From the NCBI GenBank assembly GCA_001999425.1, contig MLHP01000019.1, positions 22,967-86,966 on the forward strand: 64,000 nucleotides of DNA, written 5' to 3'. Position 1 is the first letter of the stretch; every line of letters starts with the position of its first letter. The stretch comes from Rodentibacter genomosp. 2. Lineage in GTDB: Bacteria; Pseudomonadota; Gammaproteobacteria; Enterobacterales; Pasteurellaceae. The notes under the pieces were generated by a model, which was not told where the DNA came from, did no database searches, and saw only the letters and a list, made by a program, of their open reading frames with translations. A program made the position numbers and the translations under genes. This document shows positions 18,141-27,292 of this stretch, piece by piece.

Positions 18141-19376
18141 ATGGCGTTATTTGATGTCGCAATTATTGGCGCAGGTCCGTCCGGTTCGGTTGCTGCCGCC
18201 TTATTGCACAAACAAGGCTTAAAGGTTTGTGTGATTGAAAAACAACATTTCCCACGTTTTGTGATTGGCGAAAGTTTGCTGCCTTATTGTATGGATATGT
18301 TGGAAGAAGCAGGCTTAGTCGATGCCGTTCATGCAGAGCCAAGTTTCCAATTCAAAAACGGTGCGGCGTTTACTTGGGGTAATCGTTATACCTATTTTGA
18401 TTTTACGGATAAATTCACCCCCGGTCCCGGTACTACTTACCAAGTTCGCCGTGGCATTTTTGATAAAATTTTAATTGATGAAGTGGCGAAAAAAGGTGTA
18501 GATGTTCGTTTTGGTGAAGAAGTGTTGGCGTTCGATAATTCGCAAGAAAATACGGAGCTTTCCATTCGCAAAGAAAACGGTGAAGAATACCGCTTATCAG
18601 CCCGTTTTGTGTTAGATGCCAGTGGTTACGGGCGAGTATTACCCCGTTTACTTGATTTAGAAACGCCATCATGTTTGCCTGCCCGTGTGGCACGTTTTAC
18701 GCATATTGATGACAATATTACCGATCCTGATTTTGATCGTAACAAAATTTTGATTACTACCCACCCAGTACACCGTGATGTGTGGTTATGGCTCATTCCA
18801 TTTGCCGATAACCGTTGTTCGATCGGTGTGGTAGGTTTACCTGAAACCCTTGAAGGTGATAATGAAACCGTATTGAAAAAATTTGCCCTAGAATGCCCAA
18901 TGCTAAAACGCATTTTAGTGAATGCAAATTGGGAAAACGAATTTCCGTTCCGTAGTATTCAAGGTTATTCTGCAAACGTGAAAACCTTATTCGGTAAACA
19001 CTTTGCTTTGTTAGGCAATGCAGCCGAATTTTTAGATCCGGTCTTCTCATCAGGAGTAACCATTGCATTACACTCTGCTCGTTTGGCAACAGGCTTAATT
19101 ATCCGTCAATTAAACGGAGAAAATGTGGATTGGAAAACTGAATTCACTGATGAGTTAATGGTTGGTGTAAATGCGTTCAGAACCTATGTAACAGGTTGGT
19201 ATGAAGGATCATTCCAAGATGTAGTATATGCCCGTAATCCTCAACCGGAGATCCGCCAAATGATTTCTTCGATTTTGGCAGGTTATGCTTGGGATACCAA
19301 TAATCCTTATGTGGCGAAATCTGAAGCACGTTTAAAAGCTCTGGCAGAAGTGTGCGGAGTCGCGACGCAAGATTAA
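18141..19376 (+). CDS. FAD-dependent oxidoreductase of the tryptophan-halogenase/geranylgeranyl-reductase superfamily
   Basis: A 411-residue flavoprotein with the GAGPSGSVAA dinucleotide fold (residues 11-20), FPRFVIGESLLP (about 38-49), and WLWLIP at residues 215-220, which matches the WxWxIP signature of flavin-dependent halogenases. GNAAEFLDPVFSSGV is the second FAD segment. Related proteins occur in xanthomonadin and flexirubin loci, where aryl rings may be halogenated. It could halogenate or hydroxylate the aryl head; the catalytic lysine of halogenases cannot be assigned by eye. It sits between the exporter and apeN genes and overlaps apeN as TAATG. Confidence 0.75.
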   Translation: MALFDVAIIGAGPSGSVAAALLHKQGLKVCVIEKQHFPRFVIGESLLPYCMDMLEEAGLVDAVHAEPSFQFKNGAAFTWGNRYTYFDFTDKFTPGPGTTYQVRRGIFDKILIDEVAKKGVDVRFGEEVLAFDNSQENTELSIRKENGEEYRLSARFVLDASGYGRVLPRLLDLETPSCLPARVARFTHIDDNITDPDFDRNKILITTHPVHRDVWLWLIPFADNRCSIGVVGLPETLEGDNETVLKKFALECPMLKRILVNANWENEFPFRSIQGYSANVKTLFGKHFALLGNAAEFLDPVFSSGVTIALHSARLATGLIIRQLNGENVDWKTEFTDELMVGVNAFRTYVTGWYEGSFQDVVYARNPQPEIRQMISSILAGYAWDTNNPYVAKSEARLKALAEVCGVATQD

Positions 19377-19861
19377 TGATGAAAAAATACCTTTTGTTGG
19401 GCTTGTTAGGTTTGTTTTTAATTGCCTGTTCAAGTCTGCCCACGGTTCGAAATTTGCCACCGCAACAAAAAACGGAGCGGTTATTTAAAGTGGAACAACG
19501 AGATGTAAATGGCGGGTTGAAACAATCCAGTTTACTAAGTTTATCCACTCAACCACAGGCATGGCGATGGGTACAAAGTGATCCTTTGGGTGCACCTATC
19601 GCCCGCGTAATTTTAAATAATAAAGGCTGGCAAAATGACGGTTTTGTTATGCCAAATCAGCAAGCCAAACAGCTATTTTCGGCGATTGCTACGGCACTTA
19701 ATACAACGCCGTTGTTTACATTTAGCCACGTTGAGCAAACCTTACAAGCAACCACCTATTTTGTGGATAATAAACAAATTTGGCGAATTATTCCCCGGCA
19801 GTCGGGTATCGATATTGAACTGGCTGATATGAGTTATTGGCACATTGAAGAACTAAATTAA
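19376..19861 (+). CDS. apeN: ApeN-like DUF3261 lipoprotein
   Basis: A 161-residue lipoprotein with signal peptide and lipobox LIACSS (Cys 17), then a beta-rich domain (QAWRWVQSDPLGAPIARV) typical of DUF3261 proteins encoded in aryl polyene clusters between exporter and ketosynthase genes. The fold is likely LolB-like, which would make it the outer-membrane acceptor for the ApeL-ApeM route; that is inference. TAATG overlap upstream, 2 bases to apeO downstream. Confidence 0.78.
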   Translation: MMKKYLLLGLLGLFLIACSSLPTVRNLPPQQKTERLFKVEQRDVNGGLKQSSLLSLSTQPQAWRWVQSDPLGAPIARVILNNKGWQNDGFVMPNQQAKQLFSAIATALNTTPLFTFSHVEQTLQATTYFVDNKQIWRIIPRQSGIDIELADMSYWHIEELN

Positions 19862-19863
19862 AA

Positions 19864-21090
19864 ATGACCGCACTTTATTTAAGCCGTCCGGCTATTCTAA
19901 GTTGTTTGGGGGAAGGGATTGCCCATCATGTCCAAGCCCTATTGGAAAAGATCGATTCGCCATTAACGCTATCCGATCACCTATTCCGAGCAGAAAATCT
20001 TAATGGGGCAGCCTATATGCTCGGATCGATTAGAACGGATTTACGCCCGTTCCCAGTGAGTTTGGCTGATAAACATCGTAGCCGAAACAACCAAGTGCTA
20101 TGGCATTGTTTACAGCAACTGGAACCTCAAATTGAGGTGGCAATCACAAAATTTGGTGAGCATCGCATTGCGGTCGTTATCGGTTCCTCCACCACCGGCG
20201 TGGATGAAAACATTCCTGTGTTTAAATATGAAGCGGCACATCCAAATGATTGGTCCGGGGCAAAATTCAAACAACAACAGCAATATTTTTCTGCTCCGGC
20301 TGATTTCATTGCCCATCAATATGGTTTGAACGGTTTGGTTTATGGCATTTCTACCGCTTGTACTTCAGGGGCAAAGGCACTTATCACTGCGGCACGTTTG
20401 CTCAAAGCCAATATATGCGATGCGGTGGTTTGTGGGGGCGTGGATACCCTCTCCTTACTCACCGTAAACGGTTTTAACTCGCTTTCCGTGTTATCAAACA
20501 TAAGAACCAATCCATTTTCTGTTAATCGTCAGGGTATTAATATTGGTGAAGGCGCAGCCGTGTTTATCATGAGCCGTGAAAAACTTGATGACACATCCGT
20601 ACAATTATTAGGTTACGGGGCAAGTAGTGATGCATATCATATGTCGTCGCCACACCCGCAGGGAGAAGGTGCAATTACCGCTTTTCACACCGCATTAGCC
20701 TCAGCAAAAGTGGAGCCTCATCAAATCGGTTGGATTAATTTACACGGTACAGGCACGATACATAATGATCAAATGGAATCCCTTGCGGTCAGCGTTGTAT
20801 TTGGCAATCAAACTGCGTGTACCAGTACCAAATCTTATACCGGGCATACTTTAGGCGCTGCGGGTGCAATTGAAGCGGCGATTTTATGGGGAATGATTGA
20901 CCGCACATTAAACCCAAACGGACGATTACCCGCTCAATTATGGGATGGTCACCGGGATCCGCAGCTACCGGACATCGCATTAACGGATTCCCATAGTCGT
21001 TGGATAAATGACAAGCGAATAGGGGCAAGTAGTTCTTTCGCCTTTGGCGGTAATAATACGGTACTCATTTTGGGGGAAACAGATGATTGA
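19864..21090 (+). CDS. apeO: Beta-ketoacyl-ACP synthase (ApeO-like)
   Basis: A 408-residue KAS I/II enzyme with active-site Cys 166 in STACTSGAK, first His in HGTGTIHND, second His in TKSYTGHTLGAAGA and the C-terminal FAFGGNN. All catalytic residues are present. It should act with the CLF-like ApeC in decarboxylative extension of the polyene by malonyl units. An uptake sequence overlaps its start. It overlaps apeP by 8 bases. Confidence 0.87.
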   Translation: MTALYLSRPAILSCLGEGIAHHVQALLEKIDSPLTLSDHLFRAENLNGAAYMLGSIRTDLRPFPVSLADKHRSRNNQVLWHCLQQLEPQIEVAITKFGEHRIAVVIGSSTTGVDENIPVFKYEAAHPNDWSGAKFKQQQQYFSAPADFIAHQYGLNGLVYGISTACTSGAKALITAARLLKANICDAVVCGGVDTLSLLTVNGFNSLSVLSNIRTNPFSVNRQGINIGEGAAVFIMSREKLDDTSVQLLGYGASSDAYHMSSPHPQGEGAITAFHTALASAKVEPHQIGWINLHGTGTIHNDQMESLAVSVVFGNQTACTSTKSYTGHTLGAAGAIEAAILWGMIDRTLNPNGRLPAQLWDGHRDPQLPDIALTDSHSRWINDKRIGASSSFAFGGNNTVLILGETDD

Positions 21091-21553
21091 TTTAACTTGT
21101 CCGATAACCCATGTTGCTTCTCTTATACCACATAGTGGGAAAATGGTGATGTTGGAAAAAATTACTGATTTTGGCGATAATTTTCTGATTGCTGAAGCCA
21201 CACCAACGGAAGCTTGTTTATTAGTCAAAAACGGGGCATTACCTACTTATATGGCAGCTGAGATTATGGCGCAAGGTATTGCTGCATGGGCGGGTTGTAA
21301 ATGTATGAAAGCCGGGCTTCCAATTAGTTTGGGTTATTGGATTGGTTCTCGAAAGCTAAAATTTCACGCCCCCCTGGTGACACTGGGGCATCGGTTGCAG
21401 ATTCGTATTCAACTTTCTATTGAAGATGCCACCGGGTTTGGTGTGTTTGATTGCTCCCTGACAGATTTAGACAGCGAGCAAGTTTTAATTGAAGGGACGT
21501 TGAATGTTTACCGCCCTCAAATAAACAACAATGAAAAACACACAGAAAATTAA
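21083..21553 (+). CDS. apeP: ApeP-like 3-hydroxyacyl-ACP dehydratase
   Basis: A 156-residue hotdog protein with LIPHSGKMVMLEKI near the N terminus and AAEIMAQGIAAWAG, as in the FabA/FabZ-like family (COG4706). In studied systems it forms a heterodimer with ApeI to dehydrate each 3-hydroxy intermediate to the trans double bond. Here the partner domain is fused to the first ligase. Start at 21083 rather than the earlier open frame because this overlaps apeO by only 8 bases and gives the family N terminus. Confidence 0.84.
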   Translation: MIDLTCPITHVASLIPHSGKMVMLEKITDFGDNFLIAEATPTEACLLVKNGALPTYMAAEIMAQGIAAWAGCKCMKAGLPISLGYWIGSRKLKFHAPLVTLGHRLQIRIQLSIEDATGFGVFDCSLTDLDSEQVLIEGTLNVYRPQINNNEKHTEN

Positions 21554-21583
21554 CCGCACTTTTCAAATAAAAAAGAGAATACA

Positions 21584-22312
21584 ATGAAACAAACTATTTT
21601 AATTACCGGCTCTAGCCGAGGCATTGGCAAAGCTATTGCCTTGCGTCTCGCTCAATCAGGCTTTGATATTGTCGTACATTGCCGTAACCGAATTGAAGAA
21701 GCGGAAGATGTTGCACAAGCAATCAGAAATTTAGGGAAAAGTGCAAGAGTACTCCAATTTGATGTCAGCAATCGTGAGCAAGCCGCTCAGAAATTATTGG
21801 CAGATATAGAAGAGTACGGTGCGTATTATGGTGTGGTGCTTAATGCCGGTTTAACCCGAGATAACGCCTTTCCCGCACTAACCAATGAGGATTGGGATGT
21901 GGTACTACGCACTAATTTAGACGGTTTTTACAATGTACTTCACCCGATTATGATGCCTATGATTCGACGTCGAAAAGCCGGACGCATTGTCTGCATTACT
22001 TCTGTTTCCGGCATTATTGGTAATCGTGGGCAAGTGAATTATAGTGCTTCGAAAGCAGGTATTATTGGTGCGGCAAAAGCCCTGGCAGTAGAACTGGCAA
22101 AACGTAAAATTACCGTTAATTGCGTTGCTCCGGGATTAATTGATACGGAAATTTTAGATGAAAATCTACCGCTTGATGAAATTTTAAAAATGATTCCAAC
22201 CGGCAGAATGGGGAATCCCGATGAAGTCGCTCATGCTGTTGATTTCTTGATGGATGAAAGAGCTGCTTATATTACCCGACAAGTCATCGGCGTAAATGGC
22301 GGTTTGTGCTAA
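21584..22312 (+). CDS. apeQ: 3-oxoacyl-ACP reductase, FabG type (ApeQ-like)
   Basis: A 242-residue SDR with TGSSRGIGKAIA (NADPH site), NAG at about residue 89, catalytic Ser (CITSVSGIIG), Tyr and Lys (VNYSASKAG). It reduces each 3-keto intermediate after ketosynthase action. Located 30 bases after apeP with an uptake sequence between, and before a hairpin that precedes apeR. Confidence 0.9.
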   Translation: MKQTILITGSSRGIGKAIALRLAQSGFDIVVHCRNRIEEAEDVAQAIRNLGKSARVLQFDVSNREQAAQKLLADIEEYGAYYGVVLNAGLTRDNAFPALTNEDWDVVLRTNLDGFYNVLHPIMMPMIRRRKAGRIVCITSVSGIIGNRGQVNYSASKAGIIGAAKALAVELAKRKITVNCVAPGLIDTEILDENLPLDEILKMIPTGRMGNPDEVAHAVDFLMDERAAYITRQVIGVNGGLC

Positions 22313-22320
22313 CCGTGTAA

Positions 22321-22343
22321 GGGCTGAGATTCCGTATCAGCCC
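22321..22343 (+). terminator. Intergenic hairpin between apeQ and apeR
   Basis: GGGCTGA (22321-22327), 9-base loop, TCAGCCC (22337-22343), followed by ATTTTAT. It resembles a weak terminator or attenuator within the operon and may lower expression of the last gene or protect mRNA ends. Confidence 0.5.
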
Positions 22344-22370
22344 ATTTTATAATGAATAATGAGAACAAAG

Positions 22371-23615
22371 ATGAAACGAGTTGTTGTCACCGGTATTGGG
22401 GCTGTTACTGCCTTTGGTAAAGAATGGCAAGAAGTAAAGTCTGCATTTCAACGCAAACAAAATGCCGTGCAAACTAAAGAAGATTGGGTTGAACGTTACC
22501 CCGAATTAGAAGCACGCTTAGGCGCAGAAATTCATAATTACCAACCGCCAAAGCATTGGACACGTAAACAATTACGCAGTCTCGGGCGTGTTTCACAGTT
22601 TGTTGTGGAGGCTAGCGAGCGTGCTTTAGCTAATGCTAATTTACTTGATGAAAACGGCGAAATTTTAGCTTATCTCAAAGATGGCAGAATGGGAGTGGCT
22701 TGTGGTTCTTCAACTGGTTCTACCAACGATATCAAAGATGCTGCCGAACTTTTGATGACAGGTAAATCGGACGGTTTCAATGCCAATACTTATGTTCGAA
22801 TGATGCCCCATACCACCGCAGCAAACATTGGTATTTTCTTTGGTTTAACAGGGCGAATTATCCCTACCTCCAGTGCTTGTTCTTCAGGCAGCCAAGGCAT
22901 AGGTTATTCTTATGAAGCGATTAAGTATGGGCTTATTCCGATGATGCTGGCAGGTGGCGGAGAGGAATTTTGTCCGTCGGAAGTTTATGTTTTTGACTCC
23001 CTTTATGCGGCAAGCCGAAACGTGAACAACCCAAGCCAAACCCCTCGTCCGTACGATAAAGATCGTGACGGTCTGGTCATTGGTGAGGGAGCGGGAATGT
23101 TTGTATTAGAAGAATTGGAACACGCCCTTGCACGCGGTGCGAACATCATTGCTGAGGTGGTCGGTTATGGAGCAAACAGTGATGGGGCGCATGTTACCCG
23201 CCCACAAAAAGACACCATGCAACGCTGTATGGAATTAGCACTTAAAGATGCCAATCTATCACCCGAAAAAATTGGTTATGTGAATGGTCACGGTACGGCG
23301 ACAGAACAAGGCGATATTGCCGAAACCCTCGCAACCGAAGCGATATTCGGCAAAATTCCATTGAGTTCACAAAAAAGCTATTTAGGTCATACGCTTGGTG
23401 CTTGTGGTGCTTTAGAATCGTGGTTTTCTATTGAAATGATGCGGGATGGTTGGTTTGCCCCAACGTTAAACTTAGACAATATTGATGAACGCTGTGGTAA
23501 GCTAGATTATATTCGAGGGGAGGGGCGTGAAATTCACACAGATTATGTGATGAATAATAATTTTGCTTTTGGCGGCGTGAACACCTCGTTGATTTTTAAG
23601 CGATGGGAAGCATAA
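22371..23615 (+). CDS. apeR: Beta-ketoacyl-ACP synthase, FabF-like (ApeR)
   Basis: A 414-residue KAS II-type protein with Cys 170 in PTSSACSSGSQ, HGTATEQGD and SYLGHTLGACGA histidines, and the terminal NNFAFGGVN. Closer to ordinary FabF than ApeO is. In aryl polyene synthesis ApeR is thought to perform the first condensation on the aryl starter. ATG 22371 chosen to start at the standard MKRVVVTGIG. It ends the plus-strand operon, 8 bases before a shared terminator. Confidence 0.87.
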   Translation: MKRVVVTGIGAVTAFGKEWQEVKSAFQRKQNAVQTKEDWVERYPELEARLGAEIHNYQPPKHWTRKQLRSLGRVSQFVVEASERALANANLLDENGEILAYLKDGRMGVACGSSTGSTNDIKDAAELLMTGKSDGFNANTYVRMMPHTTAANIGIFFGLTGRIIPTSSACSSGSQGIGYSYEAIKYGLIPMMLAGGGEEFCPSEVYVFDSLYAASRNVNNPSQTPRPYDKDRDGLVIGEGAGMFVLEELEHALARGANIIAEVVGYGANSDGAHVTRPQKDTMQRCMELALKDANLSPEKIGYVNGHGTATEQGDIAETLATEAIFGKIPLSSQKSYLGHTLGACGALESWFSIEMMRDGWFAPTLNLDNIDERCGKLDYIRGEGREIHTDYVMNNNFAFGGVNTSLIFKRWEA

Positions 23616-23622
23616 TTTAACC

Positions 23623-23642
23623 GGTCGGGGTAAAACCCGACC
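23623..23642. terminator. Bidirectional terminator at the junction of the two pigment half-clusters
   Basis: GGTCGGG (23623-23629) and CCCGACC (23636-23642) with a 6-base loop, between the convergent apeR and the minus-strand operon. Confidence 0.8.
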
Positions 23643-23644
23643 AA

Positions 23645-24223
23645 TTAAATCTTTTGCACAATCGACAAAAAATCCAAATACCCATCTTCACATTTGGGCA
23701 AAACTGTTAATTTTTTAACCGCACTTTCTGATTCTTTGGATACCAACCAAAATACTGCACCTTCCGTTTGTTTTTCTCGGTTTCCTTCTAACACCCACCC
23801 GATCAAAGCTTGTTCTATATCACCGTTGATTAAATCTAGTTCTGCTAGTTGAAGCGGTTGCCAGATTGTTTTTTGATTAATCGGTAGAAAGATTGAATTT
23901 CCCATTGTTTGAAAGATTTGTGCAAGTTGAAAAGTCGCCGCATTATTGATATTTGCCATAAAATCTAATGGACTCGGTATATCGTATTCACTAAGTTGAT
24001 GAAACATCTTGTCAAATTTACTTGGTGAGTTAAAAGGGGAACCAAGATAAATACCACAAGTGGGCTGAATACTATTTTTTAGTGGTAATGCACCCAACAA
24101 GGCGAGTTGGGTGAAACGGCTAAAACGACGGGGATCAATGCCTTCTACTTGTAATTGTTGGCGGAGAGTTTTATCCGTCTTTCCGTTTTCTATAAAGGTA
24201 TTTTTTTGTTGTAAGTAAATCAT
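23645..24223 (-). CDS. Ketosynthase-like protein lacking active-site cysteine (chain-length-factor candidate)
   Basis: A 192-residue thiolase-fold fragment resembling the N-terminal part of ketosynthases (RFSRFTQLALLGAL, GIYLGSPFN). At the place of the nucleophile it reads NINNAATFQLAQIFQ, so catalysis is not expected. It follows a catalytically complete ketosynthase with an ATGA overlap, the same KS/CLF pairing as ApeO/ApeC. Probably sets chain length of the second fatty acyl product. Shorter than ApeC (244). Confidence 0.68.
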   Translation of the reverse strand: MIYLQQKNTFIENGKTDKTLRQQLQVEGIDPRRFSRFTQLALLGALPLKNSIQPTCGIYLGSPFNSPSKFDKMFHQLSEYDIPSPLDFMANINNAATFQLAQIFQTMGNSIFLPINQKTIWQPLQLAELDLINGDIEQALIGWVLEGNREKQTEGAVFWLVSKESESAVKKLTVLPKCEDGYLDFLSIVQKI

Positions 24224-25266
24224 TCACCCACCTTGGTTACCCATGCAATATGACTGCCGCCGAAACCTAAAAAATAATGCAAATAATAACCGCACTTTAG
24301 GGGTTTTCCATGGGCTAGCTGTTGATTTTTACCTGCTATTTTCCAAGGTAGTTCGGCAAGGTATTTGGCTTGTAAACTTTGATAAAAAAATACTGTTTCT
24401 AACACACCGCTTGCGCCGAGCGTATGTCCCATATAAGGTTTTATTAAAATCCATTCCGTTTGTGGGAAAAGTTCGCTCAGGATTTGTTTTTCCATTTCAT
24501 CACTATTACCGCCCACACCATGAATTTTGATACCTTGGATTTGTTCCGACGATATTTGAGCTTTTTTAAGGCATTGTTTAAGCAAGGTTTTTAATGAATT
24601 TTTGTTGCTATTGGTCAGATTTTCATTATCTGTTATGCCTGTTACCCCTAAGATTTCGCAAGAGAAGGAGTGATTTGGCTGGATAGATAACGCCATACAT
24701 CCCATACCCTCACCTAAAACAATGCCGTTAGAAGCCATCATCGGTAAATAAGATGGCTCTTGGGTGAGTAAATTCATTGCTTGAAAATGTTCAAACGTTA
24801 AGCGATTAAACATTTCAAAACCGAGTACTAAGGCTTTTTCAGCCATGTTATTTTTCAGCATTTTATAGGCATAGCCAATGGCTTGGGCGGAAGAGGTGCA
24901 GGATGTCGCAAAACTAAATACTTGGGTTTGATATTGTTCTCGCAAATGATCGGCTATCACCGCCAAGCTATATTCTTTTGGTAGAGGTTGTTGGTTGGCA
25001 AGGCGGGCTTCGCAATCACTCATGACATAAGCGGTGGAGCCAAGCAAAATAGGAATGCCTTTGACTTCGGTTTTATTCCAACCTGCTTGTTTTAAAGTGC
25101 GGTCAATTTGCTCATCAAAATAAGCATAAAGCCGTTCAAGGGAAAGCAGGGGTTCTTTAAATGCATTGAAGTAAGGTAATACAGTTGCTTGCCCTAACAT
25201 TTGGCTGGCTCGTTGTCCGAGTTTTTCCGCAAATTGGGCGGAAACGGCATTGATATAGACGGTCAT
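24220..25266 (-). CDS. Beta-ketoacyl-ACP synthase of the second (DAR-side) set
   Basis: A 348-residue KAS I/II protein with Cys 123 in FATSCTSSAQ, first His in IHGVGGNSDE (a variant of HGTGT) and second in PYMGHTLGASG, so the C-H-H triad is intact. Somewhat shorter than usual (about 400). It lies between an ACP gene and the CLF-like gene, both overlapping by ATGA. Likely builds the medium-chain 3-ketoacyl precursors that DarB condenses; this is inference from neighbourhood. Confidence 0.78.
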   Translation of the reverse strand: MTVYINAVSAQFAEKLGQRASQMLGQATVLPYFNAFKEPLLSLERLYAYFDEQIDRTLKQAGWNKTEVKGIPILLGSTAYVMSDCEARLANQQPLPKEYSLAVIADHLREQYQTQVFSFATSCTSSAQAIGYAYKMLKNNMAEKALVLGFEMFNRLTFEHFQAMNLLTQEPSYLPMMASNGIVLGEGMGCMALSIQPNHSFSCEILGVTGITDNENLTNSNKNSLKTLLKQCLKKAQISSEQIQGIKIHGVGGNSDEMEKQILSELFPQTEWILIKPYMGHTLGASGVLETVFFYQSLQAKYLAELPWKIAGKNQQLAHGKPLKCGYYLHYFLGFGGSHIAWVTKVGE

Positions 25267-25550
25267 TTTTGGTGTTGTTCGCGAATGAAGGCAGCAAGGT
25301 CGCGTACGTTCATCATATGCTTACGCACCATTCGGTCGCCCTGTAAACGCACTTTAAAATGGGCTTGGAGAGCCACCGCAATTTGTAACGCATCGAGGGA
25401 GTCTAGCTGAATGCGACTTTGATTGCCAAATAAGGGTTCATCATCTTGAATAGATTGGGGAGAAATTTCCATTTTTTCAGCTTCCTGAACAATCAATTTT
25501 TTGAGTTCTAGTTCAAGCACATTCTGCTCAAGGGTAAAAAGATAAGCCAT
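25263..25550 (-). CDS. Acyl carrier protein of the second set
   Basis: A 95-residue carrier with IQLDSLDALQ, phosphopantetheine Ser 51. The N-terminal extension (MAYLFTLEQNVLELE) is longer than in the two APE carriers. Translationally coupled at both ends (TAATG with the permease upstream, ATGA with the ketosynthase downstream). It presumably serves the adjacent KS/CLF and possibly the BtrH-like protein. Confidence 0.84.
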   Translation of the reverse strand: MAYLFTLEQNVLELELKKLIVQEAEKMEISPQSIQDDEPLFGNQSRIQLDSLDALQIAVALQAHFKVRLQGDRMVRKHMMNVRDLAAFIREQHQK

Positions 25551-26797
25551 TAAAATCTCACTTGTTTTCGTAATTGTTGTTGGTAAATCATCGCCGCCAG
25601 CCCAATCGCTACCCCGCCGAAAGCGGTCAGTTTAAGTAAATAATCGGTAATTTGCGACAAGGCGGATTGGTTAAGCAATAAATTTTGGAATGCATTTAAT
25701 GCCCATCCCATTGGTGAAAATTCAGCAACGGTTTGCATTATATCGGGCATTACATAGGTTGGCACCATAATGCCACCAATCGCCGCCATAATGATAATTC
25801 CTCCACCGCCAAGCACAACGGCATGTTCAGTTGTGCGGGCAATCACGCTCACCAACAAACCGTAGCCAAGTGCGGCAAGGCTGACCGTCATTGATAACAC
25901 CGTATATTGCCACCATTCACCGTTTAAAGAAAATGCCGGCATATCAAAGTATGGCAATACAAAATACCCCAGTGCAATCATACCGATAAATTGTAATTGG
26001 TTAATCAAAAAATAGGGGAGCAATTTCGCTACGATTAAATTCAATGCCGAAGCTCTAGCCATTCGTAAGCGGGTAATGGTATTGGTTTGCCGTTCCATTG
26101 CCATCACGTTTGACAGCGGAATCATAATAAAAAACATGCCAAAAATTAGCCAAGCAGGCACACTATGTTGTACTGAATTGGGCTTTGAGACTTGCTCTCC
26201 TTGACGATTAAGATAGACTTCTTGCCATTGTGCTTTGGCTAAATAATCATTGATTTGTACAAATTTTTTATCTAAATCCTGATTGACTTTTTTCTCTATT
26301 TCTTTGATTTGCTTCTGCTGACGATTTTTCAACTTGATGTGATTGTTCGCTAAATATTGTTCCAAGCGTAGTCTTGTGTAGTGCTTTTGTAAGATGCCTT
26401 TCACTCCTAACAACCAGCCTCGATCGATACTTGGATTTAAGTGTAATTCTAATGGTTTTTCGTCGGAAAGTGCGGTCGATTTTGAGTTAGAATTGATAAT
26501 AAATAAAGAATATAAACCTTTGCTTAAATCACTTTCAATTTTTGTCAGATCAGAATGAATATTTCCCTTATCTATATCAAGCCCTTCTTGTTTTAAGGCA
26601 TTCAATAAGTCATCATTTAACGGATTATTCGGCTCGGATAGCAAAATAATTGGTGTATTTTGGCTCAATTCATTTTCATTACTCAATGCTGCCGACATTA
26701 TCAACATAAATAAAATCGGCATAATAAATAACACCGCAACCCCGTGTAAATCACGACTTAACAGGCGAAGTTCTTTACAGATTGAAGCTATTAACAT
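25550..26797 (-). CDS. ABC-2 type transporter permease
   Basis: A 415-residue membrane protein: one N-terminal helix (about 20-40), a ~200-residue hydrophilic domain outside (40-215), then five to six helices in the C-terminal half, including VILARTTEHAVVLGGGGII-like and SPMGWALNAFQNLLL, as in ABC-2/Nod J exporters of the YhhJ/DrrB class. Its ATPase is probably the gene at 28808-29518, separated by an inserted block. It may export the resorcinol lipid or pigment. Confidence 0.82.
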   Translation of the reverse strand: MLIASICKELRLLSRDLHGVAVLFIMPILFMLIMSAALSNENELSQNTPIILLSEPNNPLNDDLLNALKQEGLDIDKGNIHSDLTKIESDLSKGLYSLFIINSNSKSTALSDEKPLELHLNPSIDRGWLLGVKGILQKHYTRLRLEQYLANNHIKLKNRQQKQIKEIEKKVNQDLDKKFVQINDYLAKAQWQEVYLNRQGEQVSKPNSVQHSVPAWLIFGMFFIMIPLSNVMAMERQTNTITRLRMARASALNLIVAKLLPYFLINQLQFIGMIALGYFVLPYFDMPAFSLNGEWWQYTVLSMTVSLAALGYGLLVSVIARTTEHAVVLGGGGIIIMAAIGGIMVPTYVMPDIMQTVAEFSPMGWALNAFQNLLLNQSALSQITDYLLKLTAFGGVAIGLAAMIYQQQLRKQVRF

Positions 26798-26810
26798 AAT
26801 TATTGTCGAT

Positions 26811-27191
26811 TTATTCGGCTTTAAGCAGGGCGTTCATCTCTTTTAATAACGCAATTTCTCTTTTTTGTTGCTCAATGAGTTGCTCTTGAAAAGAGAGTGA
26901 AAGTTTTAATTTCTCATTTTCAATAATTAAGGCGTCATCAGAACTATAATAATTTGAACTGGATTGGCTATTTTCACTAATTAAGAAACAAATATTTTTT
27001 GTATTAATTAGATCAGTTATGTCAAGATTAAAAACCTGTGCAATTTGTTCAAGTTTTTCTAAATATAATTTAGTTTCACCCCGTTCAATTTTTGCATAAC
27101 CACTTGGCGACATATTCAATCGTTCAGCCATTTCTTCCTGCGAAAGCCTATTTTGCTCACGCAATCCTCTGATTTTATCTTGTACACTCAT
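26811..27191 (-). CDS. XRE-family transcriptional regulator with C-terminal coiled coil
   Basis: A 126-residue protein. Residues 1-60 form a HTH_3 domain (KIRGLREQNRLSQEEMAERL with MSPSGYAKIERGE as recognition helix); residues ~85-126 are a leucine-rich coiled coil (FQEQLIEQQKREIALL) for dimerisation. Start 27191 has AGG at good spacing, while a longer frame start (27260) lacks one. It is immediately upstream of the permease and divergent from the barrel-protein gene at 27350, so it may control one or both. Confidence 0.8.
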   Translation of the reverse strand: MSVQDKIRGLREQNRLSQEEMAERLNMSPSGYAKIERGETKLYLEKLEQIAQVFNLDITDLINTKNICFLISENSQSSSNYYSSDDALIIENEKLKLSLSFQEQLIEQQKREIALLKEMNALLKAE

Positions 27192-27292
27192 TCGGTTACC
27201 TATTTGTCTTTTCAGTGCTGTTTTTGGATTAAAAAGGCGGTTTTCTGTCTTATCTGTCAATGGAGAAAAAAGACGACTCTTTTACAATGACC

